From contig NZ_LT629770.1 in NCBI RefSeq assembly GCF_900105335.1, positions 930,001 through 994,000 on the forward strand: a stretch of 64,000 nucleotides of DNA, written 5' to 3'. This DNA is from Microbacterium paraoxydans (GTDB lineage: Bacteria > Actinomycetota > Actinomycetes > Actinomycetales > Microbacteriaceae). Positions 6,769 to 15,261 of this stretch are shown here, piece by piece (position 1 is the stretch's first letter; every line of letters starts with the position of its first letter). The notes below the pieces were generated by a model, which saw only the letters and a list, made by a program, of their open reading frames with translations, ran no database searches and had not been told where the DNA came from. The translations under genes and the position numbers were made by a program.

Positions 6769-8748
6769 ATGGTGGGAGAGGCGCAGGTCGTACAGGTCGA
6801 CGGCCGACGACTGCGCGTGACCAACCTAGACAAGGTCGTCTATCCGGAGACGGGCACGACCAAGGGCGAGGTCATCGCCTACTACACCGCCATCGCGCCC
6901 CTGCTCCTGCCACTCCTCGACGGCCGCCCGGTCACCCGCAAGCGCTGGGTCGAGGGCGTCGGCACCGCCGCGGCTCCCGAGGACTCCTTCTTCACGAAGC
7001 AGCTCGAGCCCGGGGCTCCGGACTGGATCCCGCGGCAGGACATCCAGCACTCCGACGGCCCCAAGGCGTATCCGCTGGTGGAGGACGTGCCCACATTGGT
7101 CTGGCTCGCGCAGGTCGCGGCGATCGAGCTGCACGTGCCGCAGTGGCGGTTCACCCCGGAGGGTCTGCCCGGTCGCCCCGACCGTCTCGTGCTCGACCTG
7201 GACCCCGGACCCGGCGCCGACCTCGCGCAGTGCGCCGAGGTCGCCCGGATCGCCAGGACGCTCCTCACCGGCATGGGCCTCGACCCCCTGCCCGTGACGA
7301 GCGGCAGCAAGGGCATCCATCTCTACGCGTCCCTGCCCGGCGAGCAGACCAGCGCCGAGGTCTCCGCCGTCGTCAAAGAGCTGGCGCGCATCATCGAGAA
7401 CGACCACCCGGACCTCGCGACGAGCGTCATGTCCAAGGCCGTGCGCGGAGGCAAGGTGTTCCTCGACTGGAGCCAGAACAACGGCAAGAAGACGACGATC
7501 TCCCCGTACTCCCTGCGGGGGCGCGCCCGCCCCGGCGTCGCGGCGCCGCGCACGTGGGAGGAGCTCGACGACCCGGGGCTCGCACACCTCGAGCTGGACG
7601 ACGTGCTCGCACGCGCGGCTGCCGGATTCGACCCCCTCTCGTCGCTCCGCCCCGACGCTCCGGCACTGGCCGCGAACGCGCCCGCCTCGACCCCGGCTCC
7701 CGCGATCCGGGCGGCGGCCGTCGCCCCCGCCCGCCGCGGACGGCCGCTCGCCGCACCCGCACCGTCCCCCGCCGCGACCACCCTCCCCTCCCTCTCCCCG
7801 ATGCTCGCCGAGAACGGCACCCCCGCGATCGCTCGAAACCTCAGCACCCCGTCCTGGGTGGAGGTGAAGTGGGACGGCATCCGTGCGATCGGCACCTGGC
7901 GCGACGGGCACATGTCGCTGCACGCCCGTCGCGGCACCGACATCACCGCGCGCTATCCCGAGCTGACGGCCGACGGCGCCCCGTTCCTCCCGGTCGACGA
8001 GGCGATCGTCGACGGGGAGATCGTCGCCTTCGACAGCGCAGCCCGGCCGAGCTTCTCCCTGCTGCAGAATCGCATGCACCTCACCCGGCCCCGGGAGATC
8101 GAGCGCGAGGTGGTGCGCACACCGGTCGTGTACATGCTGTTCGACCTGCTCCGCCTCGACGGGCATGATCTCACCGGGATGCCGCTCCGCGAGCGCCGCA
8201 CGCTCCTGGACGACATCGTGGCGGGGGTCGACGCGCCCATCCAGGTCCCACCCGTCTTCGACGACGTGGACGCGGCGCTGGCCGCGAGCGAGGAGTTCGG
8301 GCTGGAAGGCGTCGTCGTCAAGGATCCGGCGTCACGGTATCGCGCCGGCCAGCGCTCGCCCTCCTGGCTCAAGCTCAAGAACACCCGCATGCAGGAGGCG
8401 GTGATCGTCGGCATCCGCCCGGGGAAGGGCGAGCGGGAGGGCACTCTCGGCTCTCTCCTCCTCGCGGTCCCGGAGGGCGGCGACCTCCGCTACATCGGCC
8501 GCGTGGGCACCGGATTCACCGACCGGATCCTCCGCGACCTCCTCGCCCGCCTGGAGCCGCTGCGGGTGCCGCGCGCACCGCTCGACGGCGTCCCCCGACC
8601 CGATGCCTCCGACGCCCTGTGGGTGCGTCCAGAACTCGTGGGCGAGGTGGAGTTCGCGAACTGGACGCCGGACGGCATCCTCCGTCACGCCCGCTGGCGT
8701 GGTCTGCGTCCCGACAAGACCGTCGACGAGATCACCGTCGAGGCGTGA
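6769..8748 (+). CDS. ligD: ATP-dependent DNA ligase LigD, polymerase-ligase form
   Basis: NHEJ enzyme of 659 residues that fills and seals breaks together with Ku. The N-terminal primase-polymerase domain (about 10-290) shows VLDLDPG with the catalytic acidic pair and SGSKGIHLYASL. A Pro/Ala-rich linker runs from about 285 to 343. The ligase domain then has motif I EVKWDGIR with the adenylated lysine at K367, LEGVVVKDP, and WLKLKN. The 3'-phosphoesterase domain found between or before these parts in mycobacterial and pseudomonad LigD is absent. The start at 6769 is supported by a leaderless -10 box; the longer upstream reading frame is antisense to ku. It converges on the CDF gene (12 nt apart). 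Confidence 0.93.
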   Translation: MVGEAQVVQVDGRRLRVTNLDKVVYPETGTTKGEVIAYYTAIAPLLLPLLDGRPVTRKRWVEGVGTAAAPEDSFFTKQLEPGAPDWIPRQDIQHSDGPKAYPLVEDVPTLVWLAQVAAIELHVPQWRFTPEGLPGRPDRLVLDLDPGPGADLAQCAEVARIARTLLTGMGLDPLPVTSGSKGIHLYASLPGEQTSAEVSAVVKELARIIENDHPDLATSVMSKAVRGGKVFLDWSQNNGKKTTISPYSLRGRARPGVAAPRTWEELDDPGLAHLELDDVLARAAAGFDPLSSLRPDAPALAANAPASTPAPAIRAAAVAPARRGRPLAAPAPSPAATTLPSLSPMLAENGTPAIARNLSTPSWVEVKWDGIRAIGTWRDGHMSLHARRGTDITARYPELTADGAPFLPVDEAIVDGEIVAFDSAARPSFSLLQNRMHLTRPREIEREVVRTPVVYMLFDLLRLDGHDLTGMPLRERRTLLDDIVAGVDAPIQVPPVFDDVDAALAASEEFGLEGVVVKDPASRYRAGQRSPSWLKLKNTRMQEAVIVGIRPGKGEREGTLGSLLLAVPEGGDLRYIGRVGTGFTDRILRDLLARLEPLRVPRAPLDGVPRPDASDALWVRPELVGEVEFANWTPDGILRHARWRGLRPDKTVDEITVEA

Positions 8749-8760
8749 CGCACACGCCGC

Positions 8761-9681
8761 TCAGGCGTGGTGCGGTTCGCAGTCGCTCTGCTCGGCCGGC
8801 TCGATCTGGAACGTGGAGTGCGCGACGTCGAAGTGGTCCGCGAGGCACGCCTGCATCTCCGAGAGCAGCGCCGCCGAGCGGCCGTCCGCCAGCAGATCCG
8901 GCCGGACGCTGACGTGGGCGGTGAAGACCGGAGCACCGCGGGTGAGCTGCCACACGTGCACGTCATGGACCCCGACGACGCCGTCGTAGCCGAGCAGGTG
9001 GGTGCGGATCTCGCCGACCGCCATGCCCTTCGGCGCCGACTCGGCGAGCACGGAGAACACCTCCTTGAGGAGGACGAACGCCCGCGGGATGATCATCGCC
9101 GCGATGAACAGCGAGGCGAGGGCGTCGGCCGGCATCCAGCCCGTCACGAGGATCACGCCCGCCGCGATGATGACCATGAGCGAGCCGAGAAGGTCGCCCA
9201 TCACTTCGAGGTAGGCGCCCCGCACGTTCAGGTTCGTGCGCTGGGCACGGCTGAGCAGCCACATCGACACCGCGTTCGCGAGCAGGCCGACGACCGCGAC
9301 GACGAGCATGAGCCCACCGGCGACCTCGATCTCGGAGGGGTTCAGCAGCCGCTGCACCCCCTGCACGGCGACGACCGTGGCGAGGGCGATGAGGATGACC
9401 GCGTTGATGAGCGCGCCGAAGACCTCCGCGCGCTGATAACCGAACGTCCGCCGGTCGTCCGCAGGACGCGCCGCCACGGTCGCGGCGATGAGGGCGATCA
9501 CGAGCGCCGAGGCGTCCGTGAACATGTGCGCGGCGTCCGCGAGCAGCGCCAACGAGCCGGTGAGAAGAGCTCCGACGACCTGCACGATCATCACGGTGGC
9601 GGTGAGGGTCAGGGAGATCGCGAGCAGGCGGCGGCTGCTCGCCGAACGGAGACCGCCGGGCGCGGGGGCGTGATCGTGCAT
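8761..9681 (-). CDS. Cation diffusion facilitator, ZitB/CzcD-like zinc exporter
   Basis: A 306-residue proton-coupled divalent metal exporter in the cytoplasmic membrane. Six helices are visible between about 20 and 215, followed by a cytoplasmic domain (GVVGVHDVHVWQL) typical of CDF proteins. The helix-2 metal site HMFTD is intact. In helix 5 the usual HxxxD is ExxxD (LEVMGD), a change that could affect metal choice. The His-rich ends (MHDHA, EPHHA) fit zinc. The gene is monocistronic with a leaderless -10 and a Zur-like motif upstream. Confidence 0.88.
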   Translation of the reverse strand: MHDHAPAPGGLRSASSRRLLAISLTLTATVMIVQVVGALLTGSLALLADAAHMFTDASALVIALIAATVAARPADDRRTFGYQRAEVFGALINAVILIALATVVAVQGVQRLLNPSEIEVAGGLMLVVAVVGLLANAVSMWLLSRAQRTNLNVRGAYLEVMGDLLGSLMVIIAAGVILVTGWMPADALASLFIAAMIIPRAFVLLKEVFSVLAESAPKGMAVGEIRTHLLGYDGVVGVHDVHVWQLTRGAPVFTAHVSVRPDLLADGRSAALLSEMQACLADHFDVAHSTFQIEPAEQSDCEPHHA

Positions 9682-9687
9682 GCCCCC

Positions 9688-9693
9688 AGGCTA
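9688..9693 (-). promoter_or_regulatory. -10 box, leaderless promoter of the CDF gene
   Basis: On the minus strand TAGCCT ends 6 nt before the ATG at 9681. Confidence 0.6.
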
Positions 9694-9737
9694 GCCCGGG
9701 GGCGGGTGCCAAGAGGCCGTTCCTGGCTAGTCGGGAA

Positions 9738-9752
9738 CAGTAACGATTCTCA
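9738..9752 (-). promoter_or_regulatory. Possible Zur-box half-palindrome upstream of the zinc exporter
   Basis: On the minus strand the 15-mer TGAGAATCGTTACTG has a perfect left half of an actinobacterial Zur-type box (TGAnAAT-n-ATTnTCA) and a poor right half. It is centred about 64 nt upstream of the predicted transcription start of the CDF gene. Confidence 0.35.
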
Positions 9753-9781
9753 CCGTCAGCAGGGGTTCTTCTCTCCGACGC

Positions 9782-10375
9782 TCAGAGCGCGGCGAGCAGC
9801 GGCACGAGCGCCGTGAAGGCGCGGGCGCGATGCGACTGCGACTGCTTCTCCTCCGCCGTGAACTCCCCCACGGTGCGCTCCGCGCCGTCCGGCTGACCGT
9901 CCGGGATGAAGATCGGGTCGTAGCCGAAACCGCCGCTCCCGGAGGCTTCGTGGGCGAGGCGTCCGGGCCAGATCCCCTCCACGACGTGCTCGCGACCGTC
10001 CGGGAGGACGAGCGCGATGGTCGACGTGAAGTGCGCGGCGCGGTGCGGGTCGGCGATGTCGCGCAGCTGGTCGAGCAGCAGCTCCAGGTTCGCCGTGGCG
10101 TCCTTCTTCTGCCCTGCCCAGTACGCCGACAACACCCCGGGTGAACCGCCGAGCACGTCCACGCAGATGCCGGAGTCGTCGGCGAGCGCCGCAAGGCCGG
10201 TGTGCGCGGCAGCCGCACGCGCCTTGAGGAGCGCGTTCTCGGCGAACGTCACGCCGTCCTCGACCGGCTCGGGACCGTCGTAGCCGACGACCTCCAGGTC
10301 GGGCCGCGTCTGCTGCACGATCTGCTGGAACTCCGCCACCTTGTGCGGGTTGTGGGTCGCGAGGACGACGCGCAT
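9782..10375 (-). CDS. rdgB: XTP/dITP pyrophosphatase (RdgB/HAM1)
   Basis: House-cleaning nucleotide hydrolase that converts ITP, dITP and XTP to monophosphates to keep deaminated purines out of nucleic acids. The 197 residues open with ATHNPHKVAEF (substrate-binding T-x-N-x-x-K), then LADDSGICVDVLGGSPGVLSA and SGGFGYDPIF, all diagnostic. The ATG at 10375 follows the rph stop with 2 nt between, so it is the last gene of murI-rph-rdgB. The longer in-frame extension upstream lies inside rph and is rejected. Confidence 0.95.
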   Translation of the reverse strand: MRVVLATHNPHKVAEFQQIVQQTRPDLEVVGYDGPEPVEDGVTFAENALLKARAAAAHTGLAALADDSGICVDVLGGSPGVLSAYWAGQKKDATANLELLLDQLRDIADPHRAAHFTSTIALVLPDGREHVVEGIWPGRLAHEASGSGGFGYDPIFIPDGQPDGAERTVGEFTAEEKQSQSHRARAFTALVPLLAAL

Positions 10376-10377
10376 GC

Positions 10378-11115
10378 TCAGGCTCCCGCCAGGGCGGCGA
10401 GCTGCCGGTCCTTCAGCTCCGCGCAGCCGGCGACGCCGAGGTCGAGGAGCGCGTCGAGCTCGCGCTTGTCGAACGGCGCCCCCTCGGCCGTGCCCTGCAC
10501 CTCGACGAACAGGCCGCGGCCGGTCACCACGACGTTCATGTCGGTCTCGGCCCGCACGTCCTCGACGTAGGCGAGGTCGAGCATCGGCTCCCCGTCGACG
10601 ATGCCGACCGACACCGCGGAGACGGAGTCGAGCAGCGGCGTCGAGTTCTTGCCGATGAACTTCTTGTCCCGCCCCCACTCGATCGCGTCGGCCAGGGCGA
10701 CGTAGGCGCCGGTGATCGCCGCCGTGCGGGTGCCACCGTCAGCCTGGAGGACGTCGCAGTCGATGACGATGGTGTTCTCGCCCAGCGCCTTGGTGTCGAC
10801 GACGGCGCGGAGAGCGCGTCCGATGAGCCGGGAGATCTCGTGCGTCCGGCCGCCGATGCGCCCCTTCACGCTCTCCCGGTCGTTGCGGCTGTTCGTCGCG
10901 CGCGGGAGCATCGCGTACTCCGCCGTGACCCAGCCTTTGCCCTTGCCGGTGAGCCAGCGCGGCACACCGTTCGTGAACGAGGCGGTGCACAGCACCTTCG
11001 TCCCGCCGAAGCTGATGAGAGCCGAGCCCTCGGCCTGCGCGCTCCAGCCGCGCTCGATGGTGATCTCGCGGAGCTGCGAGGTGGAACGCCCGTCGGCGCG
11101 GACGATGTCGGTCAT
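10378..11115 (-). CDS. rph: Ribonuclease PH
   Basis: Phosphate-dependent 3'-5' exoribonuclease that trims tRNA 3' ends. The 245-residue protein shows the RNase PH core: [11 protein letters not shown], the [15 protein letters not shown] segment, [33 protein letters not shown] split across the substrate site, and [18 protein letters not shown]. Length and motifs are normal. It lies 33 nt downstream of murI and 2 nt upstream of rdgB, an operon order widely kept in actinobacteria. Confidence 0.96.
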   Translation of the reverse strand: MTDIVRADGRSTSQLREITIERGWSAQAEGSALISFGGTKVLCTASFTNGVPRWLTGKGKGWVTAEYAMLPRATNSRNDRESVKGRIGGRTHEISRLIGRALRAVVDTKALGENTIVIDCDVLQADGGTRTAAITGAYVALADAIEWGRDKKFIGKNSTPLLDSVSAVSVGIVDGEPMLDLAYVEDVRAETDMNVVVTGRGLFVEVQGTAEGAPFDKRELDALLDLGVAGCAELKDRQLAALAGA

Positions 11116-11148
11116 GTGCTTCTCTCGGTCGGGGATGGAGCGACGGGC

Positions 11149-11985
11149 TCAGCGCGCGTCGAGGGCGGAATCGGGAAGCGTGATGACGCCGGTCTGGACG
11201 AGCTGCACGTCGCGCACCTCGCGGCCCATGAGCCGGTTCGCGAGCGCCGTGAAGTCATCGGCGGAGTCGCCCGTGGCCTCGTAGACATAGGTCGCGGTGG
11301 CGTCGGGCGGCGCCAGCAGATCGCCGCGCACGAGCTGGCGGTACACGTCGCCCGCGGTCTCGTCGTCGCTGGAGACCAGAGTCACGCCCTCCCCCATGAC
11401 GTAGCTGATGGCACCACGGAGGAACGGGTAGTGCGTGCAGCCGAGGACGAGCGTGTCCACGTCGGCCTCCCGCAGCGGCGCGAGGTACTCCTCGGCCACG
11501 GCGAGCACCTCGGGAGTTCCGGTCACCCCGGCCTCGACGAACTCGACGAACCGGGGGCAGGCCGCCGTGAACACCTGCAGGCGCTCGTTCACCTCGAGCA
11601 TGTCCTGGTACGCCCGGGAGCCGATGGTGCCGACCGTACCGATCACACCGACCCGTCCGTTCCTCGTCGTGGACACCGCGCGTCGCACGGCCGGACCGAT
11701 CACCTCGACGACGGGCACGTCGTAGCGCTCGCGCGCATCGCGCAGCATGGCCGCGGACGCCGTGTTGCAGGCGATCACGAGCATCTTCACGCCCTGGTCC
11801 ACGAGCGTGTCGAGCACTTCGAGCGCGTAGCGGCGCACGTCGGCGATGGGCTTGGGGCCGTACGGCGAGTGGGCGGTGTCGCCGATGTAGACGAACGATT
11901 CGCGGGGCAGCTGGGCCCGGATGGCCCTGGCCACCGTGAGCCCGCCGACACCGGAGTCGAAGATCCCGATGGGCGCGTCGTTCAT
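11149..11985 (-). CDS. murI: Glutamate racemase
   Basis: Cofactor-independent racemase supplying D-glutamate for peptidoglycan. Both catalytic cysteines are present in their motifs: VIACNTASA and LGCTHYPFL. The N-terminal [11 protein letters not shown] is diagnostic. The start [15 protein letters not shown] at 11985 gives 278 residues; an ATG 13 codons upstream is unconserved. A TAGGCT hexamer (11994-11999) ends 8 nt before the ATG with GGGGAG in between, so the transcript is either leaderless or has a very short leader. First gene of murI-rph-rdgB, divergent from pncB. Confidence 0.96.
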   Translation of the reverse strand: MNDAPIGIFDSGVGGLTVARAIRAQLPRESFVYIGDTAHSPYGPKPIADVRRYALEVLDTLVDQGVKMLVIACNTASAAMLRDARERYDVPVVEVIGPAVRRAVSTTRNGRVGVIGTVGTIGSRAYQDMLEVNERLQVFTAACPRFVEFVEAGVTGTPEVLAVAEEYLAPLREADVDTLVLGCTHYPFLRGAISYVMGEGVTLVSSDDETAGDVYRQLVRGDLLAPPDATATYVYEATGDSADDFTALANRLMGREVRDVQLVQTGVITLPDSALDAR

Positions 11986-12035
11986 GACTCCCCAGCCTAC
12001 CCGCGTGCGCGGCGCCTCGTGCATCCTGGCCTCAC

Positions 12036-12041
12036 TAAGCT
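12036..12041 (+). promoter_or_regulatory. -10 box, leaderless promoter of pncB
   Basis: TAAGCT ends 6 nt before the ATG at 12048. Confidence 0.55.
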
Positions 12042-12047
12042 GAGCGC

Positions 12048-13373
12048 ATGACCACGTCGACGGCGCTGCTCACCGACCGTTACGAGCTCACGATGCTCGC
12101 CGCCTCGCTCCGGGACGGCACCGCCTCCCGTCCGAGTGTCTTCGAGCTGTTCTCCCGTCGGCTGTCCGGCGGACGTCGCTTCGGCGTCGTGGCCGGCACC
12201 GGGCGATTGCTCGAGCTGCTGCGCGATTTCCGCTTCGGTGACGACGAGTTGCGCTTCCTCCGCGACGAGCGCGTCGTCGACGCCGAGACCCTCGCCTACC
12301 TCGAGCGCTACCGCTTCACCGGGACCATCCGCGGATACCGTGAGGGTGAGCTCTACTTCCCCGGGTCGCCCATCCTCACGGTGGAGGGCTCGTTCGCGGA
12401 CGCGGTGGTCCTGGAGACCTTGGCGCTGAGTGTGCTCAACCACGACTCCGCCGTCGCCACGGCCGCCGCGCGCATGAGCATCGCCGCCGGAGAGCGGCCC
12501 CTCGCCGAGATGGGCTCCCGCCGCGCCGCGGAGCGCTCGGCGGTCGCTGCCGCGCGAGCCGCCTACATCGCCGGCTTCGGCGCCACGAGCAACCTCGAGG
12601 CCGGGCGCGCCTGGGGCATCCCGACCATGGGCACTGCCGCCCATTCCTGGACGCTGCTGCACGACAGCGAGGAGGACGCCTTCCGCGCGCAGGTCGAGAG
12701 CATGGGCGTGGACACCACGCTCCTCGTGGACACCTACGACATCCGCACCGGCGTCGAGACCGCGATCCGCGTGGCCGGGACCGGGCTGGGCGGCGTCCGC
12801 ATCGACTCCGGCGACCTCCCGATCGTCGCCGCGGAGGTCCGCGCACAACTCGACGAGCTCGGCGCCACCGATACCCGCATCACGGTCACCAGCGACCTGG
12901 ACGAATACGCGATCGCAGCCCTCGCCGCCTCCCCCGTGGACGCCTACGGGGTCGGCACCTCGGTCGTCACCGGCTCCGGGTATCCGACCGCGAGCATGGT
13001 CTACAAGCTCGTCGCCCGGCAGGACGCCGACGGGGCGTGGATCGGCGTCGCCAAGGCCTCGGCCGACAAGGCGTCTTTCGGCGGGCGCAAGGCGGCGTTC
13101 CGCACCCTCGACGACGGCGTCGCCGCAGCAGAGACGGTCGTCGTCTCCGACGGCTTCGAAGCGCTGGACACGCCTGCCGAGCACCCGGACGGACGCCCGC
13201 TCCAGGTCACCCTCGTCGAGGGCGGCGAGATCGACACCGCAGCCGAGGGCGCGGCGGGGACGGCTGCCGCCCGCGCGCATCACCTGCGTGTGCGCGAAGA
13301 GCTGCCGGTGCGGGCGCTCGCACTCAGCAAGTCGGATCCGGCGATCCCGACGGTCTACGTCGAGGCGGACTGA
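12048..13373 (+). CDS. pncB: Nicotinate phosphoribosyltransferase
   Basis: Salvage enzyme of NAD synthesis that joins nicotinate to PRPP using ATP. The 441-residue protein has the family N-terminus [15 protein letters not shown], the segment [17 protein letters not shown] with the phosphorylated histidine, and the RIDSGDL phosphate site. Length is normal. It is divergent from murI with its own leaderless -10 box, and converges on the DUF3039 gene 14 nt downstream. Confidence 0.95.
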   Translation: MTTSTALLTDRYELTMLAASLRDGTASRPSVFELFSRRLSGGRRFGVVAGTGRLLELLRDFRFGDDELRFLRDERVVDAETLAYLERYRFTGTIRGYREGELYFPGSPILTVEGSFADAVVLETLALSVLNHDSAVATAAARMSIAAGERPLAEMGSRRAAERSAVAAARAAYIAGFGATSNLEAGRAWGIPTMGTAAHSWTLLHDSEEDAFRAQVESMGVDTTLLVDTYDIRTGVETAIRVAGTGLGGVRIDSGDLPIVAAEVRAQLDELGATDTRITVTSDLDEYAIAALAASPVDAYGVGTSVVTGSGYPTASMVYKLVARQDADGAWIGVAKASADKASFGGRKAAFRTLDDGVAAAETVVVSDGFEALDTPAEHPDGRPLQVTLVEGGEIDTAAEGAAGTAAARAHHLRVREELPVRALALSKSDPAIPTVYVEAD

Positions 13374-13387
13374 CGCGCGGTCGGCGG

Positions 13388-13654
13388 TCAGCCGACCATC
13401 GACTCGTAGATCTCCTTGCAGGTCGGGCAGATCGGGAACTTCTCCGGATCACGACCGGGCGTCCATTTCTTGCCGCAGAGCGCGCGGACGGGCTTGCCCG
13501 TGATCGCCGACTCGAGGATCTTGTCCTTCTTGACGTAGTGCGAGAAGCGCTCGTGGTCGCCCGGTTCGATGTTCTCCTCGCGGAGGAGCTCTTCCAGTTC
13601 GCGATCAAGCGTTGCCACGCCGCCCTGATCGGGGCTGTCCAGCGGAGTACTCAT
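13388..13654 (-). CDS. DUF3039 family small protein
   Basis: An 88-residue protein of the actinobacterial DUF3039 family, function unknown. The C-terminal half carries three cysteines in ALCGKKW and ICPTCKEIYESM, with a histidine upstream (DHERFSHY); together they look like a small zinc-ribbon. The N-terminus is acidic and probably flexible. It is transcribed alone from a leaderless -10 box and lies next to pncB, as is common in Microbacteriaceae (from memory of family distribution). Confidence 0.85.
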   Translation of the reverse strand: MSTPLDSPDQGGVATLDRELEELLREENIEPGDHERFSHYVKKDKILESAITGKPVRALCGKKWTPGRDPEKFPICPTCKEIYESMVG

Positions 13655-13660
13655 CCCGTG

Positions 13661-13666
13661 ATTCTA
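13661..13666 (-). promoter_or_regulatory. -10 box, leaderless promoter of the DUF3039 gene
   Basis: On the minus strand TAGAAT ends 6 nt before the ATG at 13654. Confidence 0.6.
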
Positions 13667-13695
13667 GCCGCGTCCGAGCCTCGGCGGGGCGGGTC

Positions 13696-15261
13696 TCAGG
13701 CCGTCTCGACGAACTCCATCAGACGCTCGCCGCTGTGCTCGAAGATGCGTCCGCCGATCACGGCTCCTCCGATGAACGCGGCCGCCCCGGTGACGATGCC
13801 GACCCAGAACGTCGCAGGCGCGAATCCGGGATCGGCGACGATGCTCGCGCCGAACAGCCACATGGTCGGCACGCTCAGGAGGATCGCACCGAGGAATGCC
13901 GCCGCCGGGCCGTAGATCCCCCTGGAGGTCGGTCGCTGCGGCTGCTGGAACGGGCTGTCCCCGGGGCGGGAGACCGCGTACGGCGCCACCACCGACACCA
14001 CGCTGGAGATCCCGAGGGCGCTGAACAGCAGGCTCGCTCCGACACCGACGAGCGGCAGGAGCAGGCTCCACCGACCGGCGAGGAGCAGCGAGAGCGGCAC
14101 CGCGATCGCCAGCACGGGGACGGCGACGAGCAGCACGGGCACGAGGCGCCCGAGACGGTCGGGAAGACCGCGGACGCCGCTCGCGACGTGGGTCCACAGG
14201 GCCGTGGAATCGTAGGCGACGTCGTTGTGGGGCAGCCAGCCGAAGAACAGGGCCATGACGGGCACGGGGACGAGCGCGGCGATCTCGACCGGCACGCCCG
14301 CGACGATCAGTGGGAACACGGTCAGCACGCCCGCCACGGGCACCACGATGATGTTCATGATGTACCGACGGTCGCGGAGCCAGTACACGAGGCTTCGCGA
14401 GGCGATGGCGCCGAAGGCGTTCGAGGGCAGCAGGGCGAACCAGCCGAGTCCGGTGCGCTCGCGTGCCGCCACCGGACGCTCCGTCGTCGTCAGCAGGCGG
14501 CGCACGAACCAGGTCCAGGCGAGCCACAGCAACGCCAGGGTGGCCACGGCGATCAGTCCGCTGACCCAGGCCACAGCCGTCTCACCGGCGGCCGCCGCGA
14601 ACATCGCCGCCGGCGACGCGGCGAGCGGGGTGAACCCGATCACCGAGGTCAGGGTCGCCAACGATGCCGGAACCTCGCCATCCCAGCGGAGCGAGCCGAG
14701 GAACACCGCGACAGGGAAGGCGATGACGATCAAGGCGAGGGCGAACAGCGCGGTCAGCTCGCGGGATCGACGCTCCGGCAGCAGCAGCGCGTTGAGCGCC
14801 ATCCCGACCCGGGAGAGGAGGATCGTCGACAGCAGCCCCGTCAGCGCCAGGAGGACGGCCGGCACCCACGGCGCACCGGCGCGGACGGCGACGATCGTCA
14901 CGCTGACGTAGACCGCGAGGAGCGCGAGACTCGGCACGCTGACCAGTGAGGCGATCGCAAGGACTCCGGGCATCTTCCGCTCGTCGACGCCGAACACCGC
15001 GAAACGCCGGGGATCGAGCTGATCGACGGCCCCCACGAGCAGGGGTCCCACGAGGAAGCCGAGCAGGACGGCCGCACCGCCGAGCACTGTCACCGCCTGG
15101 GAGACCGGAACGGGCGCGTCGCCGAGACTGAACACCGCCACGCAGACGACCACCGTGACCGCGATCACCGCGCCGAAGGAGAGCAGGGTGCGCACCCGGT
15201 GTTCCCCGCGCAGGGCGCCCAGGAGGAGCGCGAACCTCAGTCGGAGAACGTGTGCAGCCAC
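13696..15261 (-). CDS. ABC-2 type exporter permease
   Basis: A polytopic membrane protein of about 521 residues with roughly 12 hydrophobic segments in two halves around a polar middle (residues ~265-300). Its layout resembles permeases of ABC exporters such as YhaP/Ccm-like ABC-2 proteins; substrate unknown. I chose the GTG at 15261, inside the end of the ATPase gene (25-nt overlap), because the protein then begins VAAHVLRLRFALLLGALRG, a normal cytoplasmic anchor; further upstream sequence is antisense-like and arginine-rich. It is co-transcribed and coupled with the ATPase. Confidence 0.8.
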   Translation of the reverse strand: MAAHVLRLRFALLLGALRGEHRVRTLLSFGAVIAVTVVVCVAVFSLGDAPVPVSQAVTVLGGAAVLLGFLVGPLLVGAVDQLDPRRFAVFGVDERKMPGVLAIASLVSVPSLALLAVYVSVTIVAVRAGAPWVPAVLLALTGLLSTILLSRVGMALNALLLPERRSRELTALFALALIVIAFPVAVFLGSLRWDGEVPASLATLTSVIGFTPLAASPAAMFAAAAGETAVAWVSGLIAVATLALLWLAWTWFVRRLLTTTERPVAARERTGLGWFALLPSNAFGAIASRSLVYWLRDRRYIMNIIVVPVAGVLTVFPLIVAGVPVEIAALVPVPVMALFFGWLPHNDVAYDSTALWTHVASGVRGLPDRLGRLVPVLLVAVPVLAIAVPLSLLLAGRWSLLLPLVGVGASLLFSALGISSVVSVVAPYAVSRPGDSPFQQPQRPTSRGIYGPAAAFLGAILLSVPTMWLFGASIVADPGFAPATFWVGIVTGAAAFIGGAVIGGRIFEHSGERLMEFVETA

